Origin: an uncultured cyanobacterium
GTDB taxonomy: Bacteria; Cyanobacteriota; Cyanobacteriia; PCC-6307; Cyanobiaceae
Direction: 5' to 3'
Length of the DNA stretch: 5,313 nucleotides
Assembly: GCA_903831165.1 (NCBI GenBank)
Contig: CAIKWV010000266.1
Coordinates: 1 to 5,313, forward strand
This document shows positions 1 through 5,313 of this stretch, one piece after another. Made by a program: the position numbers and the translations under genes. How positions within the stretch are numbered: position 1 is the first letter of the stretch; each line of letters starts with the position of its first letter. The notes under the pieces were generated by a model. That model was given only the letters and a program-made list of their open reading frames with translations. It did no database searches and was not told the origin of the DNA.

Positions 1-1074
1 GACCAGACGCTCAACCAATTACTCACCGAAATGGATGGATTTGAAGACAATTCCGGTCTGATTTTGCTGGCGGCCACCAACCGGGCCGATGTGCTCGATT
101 CGGCCCTGATGCGCCCCGGTCGTGTCGACCGGCGCATCACCGTCGATCTGCCTGATCGCAAAGGGCGGGAGGAGATCCTGGCGGTCCATGCCCGCACCCG
201 CCCCCTGGATCCGTCGGTGTCCCTGGCCGATTGGGCCGCCCGGACGCCGGGCTTTTCCGGTGCCGATCTCTCGAACCTGGTCAACGAGGCTGCGATCCTC
301 ACCGCCCGTCGTGAGCAGACCAGCATCGATGAGGCCTGCCTGGGCGATGCCCTGGAACGGATCACCATGGGCCTGACCGCGGCTCCCCTGCAGGACAGCG
401 CCAAGAAGCGTCTGATCGCCTATCACGAGGTCGGCCACGCCCTGCTCACCACCCTGGTGCCCCATGCCGACAAGCTCGACAAGGTCACCCTGTTGCCCAG
501 GGCGGGCGGGGTCGGCGGTTTTGCCCGCACCATGCCCGATGAGGACATCCTCGATTCCGGATTGATCAGCCGCGCTTACCTGATGGCGAAGCTGGTGGTG
601 GTGCTGGGGGGCCGGGCCGCGGAGATGGTGGTCTTCGGCCCCAGCGAGGTCACCCAGGGCGCGGCCAGTGATCTGCAGATGGTGAGCCGCATCGGCCGCG
701 AGATGGTGACCCGCTACGGCTTCTCCGAGCTCGGACCGATGGCGCTCGAAAGTGACGACGGTGAGGTGTTCCTGGGCCGGGACTGGATCCGCGCCCAACC
801 CCACTATTCGGTCAACACGGGCAACCGCATCGATCGCCAGGTGCGGGAGCTGGCCTCTCAGGCCCTGGATCGGGCGGTGGCCATCCTCCGGCCACGGCGT
901 GAGTTGATGAACGAGCTAGTCGATCGTCTGATCGCCGAAGAAACCATTGATGGCGAAAGTTTCCGTCAGTCCGTCTCCGACTGGGAAGCCCTCCACCCTG
1001 AGTTGGTTGGCTCAGATCCAGCCCTCCAGTCTCCAATAGCATCGAGGCTGGCGGTTCCCGTGGGAGAGGCTTGA
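1..1074 (+). CDS. ftsH: ATP-dependent zinc metalloprotease FtsH, C-terminal part (5' truncated)
   Basis: Membrane-anchored AAA+ protease that unfolds and degrades membrane and misfolded proteins; in cyanobacteria FtsH complexes act in thylakoid photosystem repair and in essential regulation. The reading frame is open from base 1, so the membrane anchor, Walker A and Walker B lie outside the window (roughly 260 residues by comparison with usual FtsH length). The 357 residues present begin with [14 protein letters not shown], followed by sensor 1 (AATNR, N27), the second region of homology with both arginine fingers (RPGRVDR, 38-44), the lid, and the M41 peptidase domain with the zinc motif HEVGH (142-146, bases 424-438) and the third ligand Asp224 in TQGAASD. 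All catalytic residues visible are intact. Val43 replaces the usual Phe of RPGRFDR. The segment [14 protein letters not shown] and the C-terminal half suggest the cyanobacterial FtsH4 branch, but paralogue assignment is from memory and uncertain. The gene converges on the cupin gene. Confidence 0.96.
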   Translation, partial: DQTLNQLLTEMDGFEDNSGLILLAATNRADVLDSALMRPGRVDRRITVDLPDRKGREEILAVHARTRPLDPSVSLADWAARTPGFSGADLSNLVNEAAILTARREQTSIDEACLGDALERITMGLTAAPLQDSAKKRLIAYHEVGHALLTTLVPHADKLDKVTLLPRAGGVGGFARTMPDEDILDSGLISRAYLMAKLVVVLGGRAAEMVVFGPSEVTQGAASDLQMVSRIGREMVTRYGFSELGPMALESDDGEVFLGRDWIRAQPHYSVNTGNRIDRQVRELASQALDRAVAILRPRRELMNELVDRLIAEETIDGESFRQSVSDWEALHPELVGSDPALQSPIASRLAVPVGEA

Positions 1075-1195
1075 GAGCTGCTCGATCGCAGGGCCGATTG
1101 AAAGGCTGATTGAGGGTGGGTCGATTCCTGAAGAGACTGCACTCAACCCTGTCTTGGCCGGGTTTCACAGCCGATGTGATCGTGCTTCAACACAC

Positions 1196-1221
1196 CTTGA
1201 CCCCATGGTCATGGGGTCAAG
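1196..1221. terminator. Perfect inverted repeat between convergent genes, probable bidirectional terminator
   Basis: CTTGACCCCATG (1196-1207) is the exact reverse complement of CATGGGGTCAAG (1210-1221), separated by GT. As RNA it would fold into an 11-bp stem with a four-base GGUC loop on either strand. It lies about 120 bases past the ftsH stop and about the same distance past the cupin stop, where a shared terminator would be expected. No T-tract follows on either strand, so it is not a canonical intrinsic terminator; cyanobacterial terminators often lack one. It could also be a protein-binding palindrome. The remaining bases of the 1075-1341 gap hold no convincing gene. Confidence 0.5.
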
Positions 1222-1285
1222 ACGATGGCAGAACGCCGACCAGGTTGTCTAAGGGGTTGTTCCGCAGTCTCCCGGGTCTGGTCAA

Positions 1286-1304
1286 CTGCGGTGGATCGCC
1301 GCAG
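1286..1304. other. Small GC-rich hairpin downstream of the cupin gene
   Basis: CTGCGG (1286-1291) pairs with CCGCAG (1299-1304) around a seven-base loop, giving a 6-bp, GC-rich stem. It lies about 40 bases past the cupin stop on the minus strand, so it could contribute to 3'-end formation or stability of that transcript. There is no adjacent T-tract, and stems this short are common by chance at this base composition. Confidence 0.2.
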
Positions 1305-1341
1305 CTGCATCAGCGTCCCCTGAATCAGCTTGTGCTTTCGT

Positions 1342-2307
1342 TCAGCCACCACCGGCAAAACAGATGTCCAGGCTTCTGAGGTAGGTGTGTAGTCCCGCGT
1401 CCTGAATCGGCAGCAACCGGGCCATGCGACCGCTTTCGTTGACGTGCGCATGCCAGTGGCCCGGTGGGGTGATGAAGGCCCCGCCGCTCTGCCAGTCAAT
1501 GCGCTGGGGATCGCGAATCGTGCCGTCCTCCGCCAGCCCCCTGCCGACCAGCGTGTAGCAGCCGGGATCGCAGTCCACAATCAGATCGAGGGCCACCGAC
1601 TGATGGCGATGGGGGGGCTGGATGGCCCCATCCGGCACCAGCCCGAGCATGGCCCAGAGGGTGTGGCTGACCGTGCGGGTGGCGGGTAGATCCTCGTGCG
1701 CCAGCAGGATGCTGAGCCGGTTGCTGCGGGCGGAGCTGGGATCGGCCAGCAGGGCCTGCAGTTCGGCCTCCAGTCGGGCGCTGGGGTAATGACGGGCCTG
1801 GAAGCAGGACCTGTTCGGCTCCACGCCCAGGTAGTGGAGCAGCGGGCCGTCGTGAACCCAGTAGAGAACACTGTCCTCCTCAGCCTGGAGCAACGGGTCG
1901 GGTCCGGCCGGCAGCACGAACAGATCGCCGGCGGCCCAGGGCAGTTCCAGGGCTGGTTGTCCCTGGCCGGCGGGACGCTGCAGCTGGCCAGAGCCACTGA
2001 GGACGTAGAACAGCGAGCTGGTGGCGCAGGCCGCCGCCTTGAGGCCTTCCCCGGCCAGCAGCCGCAGAAAGTGGGCCGCCAGAGCCGGACTGGTGGCTGG
2101 TCCGGCGCAGCCGAGCTCCGCACTGAGGTCCAGCGGCAGGATCGCCGTCGGACCGGAGCCATGCAACTCGGGACTCCACTGCTGGTAAGGAATCGGTTCC
2201 GTCAGACCAGCTCGAATCGGATTAGCCGCCTGGCGGTAATCGAACAGCTGAATGCCGGCCTGCCAGAGGTCGTACCCGGTGAGCGATTGCATTGAACTCT
2301 GGCTCAT
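1342..2307 (-). CDS. Two-domain cupin protein, gentisate 1,2-dioxygenase-like
   Basis: A 321-residue protein with two cupin-like halves. The first (about 75-160) has the beta-barrel pattern around FYVLSGSGQL and AAGDLFVLPAG but no histidine pair where metal ligands are expected, so it is probably structural. The second (about 215-305) carries PPHRHQS (His233, His235) and PPGHWHAHVN (284-288), matching the two cupin metal motifs, then a tail LHTYLRSLDI resembling the end of gentisate dioxygenases. This supports an Fe(II)-type dioxygenase or related oxygenase/isomerase; the substrate cannot be read from the sequence. No signal peptide or membrane segment is seen, so it is likely cytosolic. The ATG at 2307 has a good Shine-Dalgarno match; Met6 is the only other nearby ATG. 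It is the last gene of the minus-strand series, 123 bases after the sulfur-carrier gene, which may be coincidental. Confidence 0.88.
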   Translation of the reverse strand: MSQSSMQSLTGYDLWQAGIQLFDYRQAANPIRAGLTEPIPYQQWSPELHGSGPTAILPLDLSAELGCAGPATSPALAAHFLRLLAGEGLKAAACATSSLFYVLSGSGQLQRPAGQGQPALELPWAAGDLFVLPAGPDPLLQAEEDSVLYWVHDGPLLHYLGVEPNRSCFQARHYPSARLEAELQALLADPSSARSNRLSILLAHEDLPATRTVSHTLWAMLGLVPDGAIQPPHRHQSVALDLIVDCDPGCYTLVGRGLAEDGTIRDPQRIDWQSGGAFITPPGHWHAHVNESGRMARLLPIQDAGLHTYLRSLDICFAGGG

Positions 2308-2310
2308 CGT

Positions 2311-2320
2311 TCTCTCCCTT
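2311..2320 (-). promoter_or_regulatory. Ribosome binding site of the cupin gene
   Basis: The minus strand reads AAGGGAGAGA here, with a GGGAG core about six bases before the ATG at 2307. It is the clearest Shine-Dalgarno sequence in the window and supports the chosen start over Met6. The other minus-strand genes lack a comparable site. Confidence 0.65.
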
Positions 2321-2341
2321 GGACTGTGGCAAACCCTATGG

Positions 2342-2355
2342 GATCCAGCTGGATC
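2342..2355. repeat. 14-bp perfect palindrome in the gap before the cupin gene
   Basis: GATCCAGCTGGATC is identical to its own reverse complement and lies 35 to 48 bases upstream of the cupin ATG. Such a site can bind a dimeric regulator or form a small hairpin. About 20 bases further upstream of the gene a second dyad, ATCAGGG (2373-2379) with CCCTGAT (2403-2409), spans a 23-base loop. No recognisable operator family is matched and no convincing -35/-10 pair was found in this 123-base gap. Confidence 0.35.
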
Positions 2356-2430
2356 GTTGGGTGCATCCCAGGATCAGGGTTGCTGACTTCGGTGCTCGTG
2401 ATCCCTGATACAAGCTCAGTGATGCCGCCT

Positions 2431-2706
2431 TCAGCCGCCCGCCACCGCCGGCACGATGCTCACCTCATCGCCTTCGGCCAGGGGCGTGGCCTGATTGTCA
2501 AGAAAGCGGATGTCTTCGCTGTTGACATAGACATTCAGGAAACGCCGCAGCTTGCCGTTCTCATCACACAGGCGCCCCAGAATGCCGGGGTAGCGGCCCT
2601 CCAGAGCTTGCAGCAGAGCATCGACACTGCTGGCTTCCAGGCTGACGCTGGCCTCATTGTTGGTGAACTTCTGCAGGGGGGTGGGGATCAGGACCTGGAC
2701 AGCCAT
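2431..2706 (-). CDS. MoaD/ThiS/CysO-family sulfur carrier protein ending in Gly-Gly
   Basis: A 91-residue beta-grasp (ubiquitin-fold) protein. Members are adenylated at the C-terminal Gly-Gly by a ThiF/MoeB/MoeZ-type enzyme, converted to a thiocarboxylate, and then donate sulfide to thiamin, molybdopterin, cysteine or other syntheses. Here the tail is VPAVAGG, so the active diglycine is already terminal and needs no proteolysis. The start [10 protein letters not shown], the core [15 protein letters not shown] (54-68) and the tail closely resemble mycobacterial CysO as I remember it (RFVNIYVNDEDVRF, ILPAVAGG; 93 residues), more than MoaD or ThiS, hence the CysO-like call. It lies 206 bases downstream of thrC on the same strand. 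No activating enzyme or Mec-type protease is in the window. The ATG at 2706 is the only plausible start, since no in-frame ATG, GTG or TTG lies just upstream, although its leader is C-rich and lacks a Shine-Dalgarno. Database annotation may read 'MoaD/ThiS family protein'. Confidence 0.9.
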   Translation of the reverse strand: MAVQVLIPTPLQKFTNNEASVSLEASSVDALLQALEGRYPGILGRLCDENGKLRRFLNVYVNSEDIRFLDNQATPLAEGDEVSIVPAVAGG

Positions 2707-2766
2707 GGGGGCGATGGGGGAACGGGGTTGTGGAAGCGGTTGGGTGAGCGGTTGATGGGGGGCGGG
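2707..2766. other. Strongly G-biased tract in the leader of the sulfur-carrier gene
   Basis: On the plus strand this 60-base stretch has six runs of three or more G (2707-2711, 2716-2720, 2724-2727, 2742-2744, 2757-2762, 2764-2766) and only five C. The minus-strand mRNA is therefore C-rich directly before the ATG at 2706, which explains the missing Shine-Dalgarno. The first three runs are closely spaced; a fourth needs a 14-base loop, so a DNA G-quadruplex on the template strand is possible but not textbook. The rest of the thrC-carrier gap (2767-2912) shows no gene and no strong terminator. Confidence 0.45.
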
Positions 2767-2912
2767 TTCCAGGAGCTGCCTGGTTGAGCCAATGGGCGTT
2801 GTTGTTCAGGCAGGGCCGCAGCACAGAACTGCACGGGGGAAGCAGATGCTGCAGCCAAAGCCGGGGTCACGACCTGTGCGGTCTCGACTGCTGCCGGACT
2901 CAAGACCGGGCC

Positions 2913-4196
2913 TCAGCCCACGCTCTCCCAGGTGGCTCGATGCAGGGACTGGGCCCGCTCCCAGGCCGCGTTGAAACTGTCGAGCTGGGCCTCGATCAGG
3001 AACGGTTCGCCGATGGAGGAGGCAATGGCCTCGGTGGTTTTCAGTCCGTTGCCGGTGATGTAGGCCACGGTGGTTTCGCTGGGGTCGATCTTGCCCTGCT
3101 CCACCAGCTTCTTGAGTACGGCAATGGTGGTGCCACCGGCGGTTTCGGTGAAGATGCCCTCCGTTTCCGCCAGCAGCTTGATGCCTTCGATGATCTCCTC
3201 ATCGCTGACGGCGCTGATGGTGCCACCGGTGCGATTGGCGATGTCGATGGCATAGGGGCCGTCAGCAGGATTGCCGATGGCGATCGACTTGGCGATGGTG
3301 TTGGGCTTGACCGGGGTGATGAAGTCGCGACCTTCGGCGAAGGCCTGGGCGATTGGCATGCAACCTTCGGCCTGGGCACCGCTGAAGCGGACGGGCTTCT
3401 CGTCCACCAGCCCCACCTTGATGAACTCGTCGAATCCCTTGCGGATCTTGGTGAACAGGGAGCCAGAGGCCAGCGGCGCCACGATGTGGTCGGGTAGGCG
3501 CCAGCCGAGCTGTTCGATCACCTCATAACCGAGGGTCTTGGAGCCCTCCGAGTAATAGGGCCGCAGATTGATGTTCACAAACCCCCAGCCATGGGTGTTG
3601 GCCACCTCGGAACACAGGCGATTCACCTGGTCGTAGTTGCCTTTGACCGCCATCAACGTGGGGTTGTAGACCAGCGTCCCCAGCACCTTGCCCAGCTCCA
3701 GATCGCTGGGGATGAACACGCAGCACTCCAGACCGGCGTGGGCGGCGATCGCGGCGGTGGAGTTGGCCAGGTTGCCGGTGGAAGCGCAGCTGACCGTGGT
3801 GAAACCGAGTTCACGGGCACGGGTGAGCGCCACCGAGACCACCCGGTCCTTGAACGAGAGCGTCGGCATGTTGACGCCGTCATTCTTGATGTGGAGCTCC
3901 TTCAGGCCGAGCCGCCGGGCCAGCCGATTGGCGCGCAACAGCGGCGTGAAGCCGGTGCCGACATCGATGGGATCGCCTTCGATCGGCAGAAATTCGCGAT
4001 AGCGCCAGATGGAGATGGGGCCGGCCTCGATCGTGGCGCGGCTGACCCGGGCGCGGATGGCGTCGTAGTCGTAGACGACCTCAAGCGGGCCGAAGCAGAC
4101 GTCTTCGCAGACGTGCCGGGCTGTGGCCTCATAGCCCTGGCCGCACTCCTTGCAGCGCAGGCCAGTGAAGGTGGAGCGGGACAGGGTGGCAGTCAA
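2913..4196 (-). CDS. thrC: Threonine synthase (PLP-dependent)
   Basis: Converts O-phospho-L-homoserine to L-threonine and phosphate, the last step of threonine synthesis, in the cytosol. The 427 residues have an N-terminal zinc-ribbon-like segment (CKEC 15-18, Cys30 and Cys34), then the fold-type II PLP domain: PTLSFKDR with the Schiff-base Lys116, the substrate loop CASTGNLANS (137-146), LASGSLFTK (242-250) as the probable phosphate-binding glycine/serine loop, and ETAGGTT with ITGNGLK near the C-terminus. The length fits cyanobacterial and plant-like ThrC. The start is TTG at 4196, giving (M)TATLSRSTF. No ATG, GTG or other TTG occurs in frame between there and base 4260, and reading further upstream would run antisense through the UPF0182 gene. 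No clear Shine-Dalgarno precedes it. The gene is divergent from the UPF0182 gene and followed by the CysO-like carrier gene. Recruitment of the carrier for sulfur chemistry is speculative; the core enzyme call is firm. Confidence 0.95.
   Translation of the reverse strand: MTATLSRSTFTGLRCKECGQGYEATARHVCEDVCFGPLEVVYDYDAIRARVSRATIEAGPISIWRYREFLPIEGDPIDVGTGFTPLLRANRLARRLGLKELHIKNDGVNMPTLSFKDRVVSVALTRARELGFTTVSCASTGNLANSTAAIAAHAGLECCVFIPSDLELGKVLGTLVYNPTLMAVKGNYDQVNRLCSEVANTHGWGFVNINLRPYYSEGSKTLGYEVIEQLGWRLPDHIVAPLASGSLFTKIRKGFDEFIKVGLVDEKPVRFSGAQAEGCMPIAQAFAEGRDFITPVKPNTIAKSIAIGNPADGPYAIDIANRTGGTISAVSDEEIIEGIKLLAETEGIFTETAGGTTIAVLKKLVEQGKIDPSETTVAYITGNGLKTTEAIASSIGEPFLIEAQLDSFNAAWERAQSLHRATWESVG
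3745..3752. repeat. HIP1 octamer GCGATCGC
   Basis: A perfect copy of the highly iterated palindrome that is over-represented in many cyanobacterial genomes, located inside thrC. Near matches such as GCGATCGA (within 3281-3290) and GCGATCGT (near 5152) also occur. One perfect copy in 5.3 kb is weak support for cyanobacterial origin, consistent with the gene content. Confidence 0.6.
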
Positions 4197-4318
4197 GGAA
4201 CCAACCGTGATTGAAACCGAGATTACCAGCGCCGATCGGGGTGCCCGTTGATCTCCGACCAGTTGAGTCGGATTTTCTTCCCCCTTGTCGTTGCTGGCGG
4301 CCTGCCTAGCGTCGGACC
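4197..4318. promoter_or_regulatory. Divergent promoter region between thrC and the UPF0182 gene
   Basis: These 122 bases separate two divergently read genes and must hold promoters for both unless leaders start inside the coding regions. On the minus strand a weak extended -10 candidate, TGGTAATCT (TAATCT at 4225-4220), lies about 24 bases before the thrC TTG, but no matching -35 is present. On the plus strand no convincing -10 was found. An 8-bp palindrome CCGATCGG lies at 4232-4239. No NtcA-type GTA-N8-TAC site was recognised. Confidence 0.4.
4254..4279 (+). terminator. Terminator-like hairpin with T-tract in the UPF0182 leader
   Basis: TCCGAC (4254-4259) pairs with GTCGGA (4267-4272) around a seven-base loop and is followed at once by TTTTCTT (4273-4279). 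This is the layout of a small intrinsic terminator read on the plus strand, about 40 bases before the GTG of the UPF0182 gene. The stem is only 6 bp, so it is weak. It could attenuate UPF0182 transcription, stop antisense readthrough from the thrC side, or be chance. Confidence 0.3.
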
Positions 4319-5313
4319 GTGGTTCCCGCACCCTCCTCTCCGCCGCGCCGGCGCCTTGTCTTGCTGCTGGCGTTGCTGCTGCCGCTTGGGCTGGTCCTGG
4401 CGCTGATCGCCGCTGCTCGCCTGGCGGTGGAATGGCAGTGGTTCGGTCAGTTCGACGTCCAGGCCGTGTTGGTGCGGCGTTGGATTCTGCAGTTAGCGGC
4501 CTTTGCCCTGGTTTTCGGGCCCGGCTCCCTGCTGCAGTTACAGCAGCTGCAGCGCTGCTGGCGCCTGCGGGCCGAGGCTGGCCGCAAGCGCCTTTCACCG
4601 GTCCCGTTGTTGCGCCTGGGCCCCAGGCAACTGGTGCTGGGCCTGCTGGCCTTGCTGATGTTGCTCAGCATCGGGCTCAGCTATGTGCTGGTTCAGGCCC
4701 GTGGCCTGATTCAGGCCCCCTTCAGCGGCCAGGTGATCACGGGGTTCTCCCTGGTGCGCGACCTGCCGCCGCTCCTGCCCCTGAGCCTGGCAGCGCTGCT
4801 GGTGCTGCCCCTGTTGCTTGTCCCCCTGACGACCCTGCGGATCATCCTGGCGGCGGCGCTGGCCGGGGCCGCCACCGCCGTGGCCCGCGGTTGGAGCCTC
4901 TGGTTGCCGGCCCTGCTGGCGGTGCCCTTTGGTGAGGGGGATCCCCTGACGGGCCTGGATCTCTCGTTCACGGTGCTGCAGCTGCCGGCCCTGCGCCTGC
5001 TGCTGAGTGTGCTGTTCGCCCAGGTGCTGGTGGGCCTAGCGGCCTGCCTGCTGATCACGCTCAGTGAAGGCACCAGCCTCTCGGATCTGCGCTTCGTGGG
5101 CCTCAGCCGGGAGCAGCAGCGGGTCCTTCAGCCCCAGCTGGCCGTGCTGGCGATCGTGGCGGCGATCAGCTCGGCCCTGGCTCCCTTTGATCTGTTGGTG
5201 GAAGGCAGTGGCGTCGCCTCCGGCGCCGGCTTTGTCGATCTGCATGTGCGCCTGCCCCTGCGGCTGCTGTTGGCCCTGCTGCTGTTGCTCACGGCCCTGG
5301 GGCTGCTGGTACC
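4319..5313 (+). CDS. UPF0182 (COG1615) family membrane protein, N-terminal part (3' truncated)
   Basis: A large integral membrane protein family of unknown function, common in cyanobacteria and actinobacteria and usually close to 900-1000 residues; 331 residues are visible and the frame is open at the window end. After a short basic N-terminus (PPRRR) come about seven or eight Leu/Ala-rich hydrophobic segments, roughly at 13-37, 57-75, 101-121, 149-170, 176-205, 221-245, 266-292 and 313-331. Family-like motifs are VEWQWFGQF (37-45), DPLTGLDLSF (208-217) and GSGVASGAGFVDLHVRLP (296-313), matching the DPL-G-D-F and GAGYTDVHVRLP patterns I associate with UPF0182. The start is GTG at 4319: an in-frame TAG at 4307-4309 blocks any upstream start, and the next in-frame options (TTG 4361, GTG 4427) would cut into the first helix. 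No strong Shine-Dalgarno is seen. It is divergent from thrC with no evident functional link. Confidence 0.88.
   Translation, partial: MVPAPSSPPRRRLVLLLALLLPLGLVLALIAAARLAVEWQWFGQFDVQAVLVRRWILQLAAFALVFGPGSLLQLQQLQRCWRLRAEAGRKRLSPVPLLRLGPRQLVLGLLALLMLLSIGLSYVLVQARGLIQAPFSGQVITGFSLVRDLPPLLPLSLAALLVLPLLLVPLTTLRIILAAALAGAATAVARGWSLWLPALLAVPFGEGDPLTGLDLSFTVLQLPALRLLLSVLFAQVLVGLAACLLITLSEGTSLSDLRFVGLSREQQRVLQPQLAVLAIVAAISSALAPFDLLVEGSGVASGAGFVDLHVRLPLRLLLALLLLLTALGLLV

Noticed and set aside
19..804. 261-residue open frame on the minus strand opposite ftsH
   Set aside because: It is the antisense shadow of a firmly identified FtsH frame. Its composition (Gly, His, Gln, Ala rich) is typical of antisense reading of a GC-rich gene, and no domain is recognisable.
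1110..1379. 89-codon open frame on the plus strand in the convergent gap
   Set aside because: It starts at TTG, runs across the inverted repeat and into the cupin 3' end, and shows no recognisable family or codon bias.
2688..2903. 71-codon minus-strand frame between thrC and the carrier gene
   Set aside because: It overlaps the carrier start in another frame, and its Pro/Ser-rich second half simply reflects the C-rich leader. No family resemblance.
2784..3497. 237-residue open frame on the plus strand opposite thrC
   Set aside because: Antisense shadow of conserved ThrC sequence, with a Gly/Asp-rich composition and no domain.
4197..4598. N-terminal extension of the thrC frame up to an ATG at 4598
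   Set aside because: It would add 134 low-complexity residues ahead of a normal-length ThrC and lie antisense to the UPF0182 coding region. The absence of stops is explained by high GC.
4285..4935. 216-residue plus-strand frame overlapping the start of the UPF0182 gene
   Set aside because: It is an out-of-frame reading of the same strand. The UPF0182 frame carries the family motifs and continuous hydrophobic segments to the window end.
1..5313. CRISPR arrays, insertion sequences, attachment sites, tRNA or rRNA genes
   Set aside because: No regularly spaced repeats, transposase or integrase motifs, or tRNA cloverleaf signatures were seen on either strand.

Overview
The window reads as high-GC cyanobacterial chromosome, most likely a picocyanobacterium of the Synechococcus/Cyanobium type. 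This rests on the gene content (an FtsH protease of cyanobacterial type, a cyanobacterial-type threonine synthase, a UPF0182/COG1615 membrane protein), on G/C-rich third codon positions, and on one perfect HIP1 octamer (GCGATCGC at 3745-3752) with several near matches. The genus is an inference. No mobile element, CRISPR array, tRNA or rRNA is visible.

Layout from left to right. (1) 1-1074, plus strand: the C-terminal part of an FtsH AAA+ zinc protease, cut by the window start. (2) 1075-1341: a convergent intergenic gap with a perfect 12-bp inverted repeat, probably a terminator. (3) 1342-2307, minus: a two-cupin protein resembling gentisate 1,2-dioxygenase, with one recognisable metal site. 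(4) 2431-2706, minus: a 91-residue ubiquitin-fold sulfur carrier ending in Gly-Gly, closest in my recollection to mycobacterial CysO. (5) 2913-4196, minus: threonine synthase (thrC), apparently starting at TTG. (6) 4197-4318: a divergent promoter region. (7) 4319-5313, plus: the N-terminal 331 residues of a large UPF0182 membrane protein that starts at GTG and runs off the window.

The three minus-strand genes are read in the order thrC, cysO-like, cupin, separated by 206 and 123 bases. They may form one loose transcription unit or several. The biologically interesting pairing is the CysO-like carrier with threonine synthase. In Mycobacterium, thiocarboxylated CysO donates sulfur to CysM, which is also a fold-type II PLP enzyme and acts on O-phosphoserine. 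Threonine synthase acts on O-phosphohomoserine. A carrier-dependent sulfur-transfer reaction on that substrate is therefore a testable idea, but the sequence alone does not show it.

The rest looks like ordinary housekeeping sequence with a few local oddities: a strongly strand-biased G-rich leader before the carrier gene, a hairpin plus T-tract in the leader of the UPF0182 gene, and a non-canonical residue in the FtsH second region of homology.
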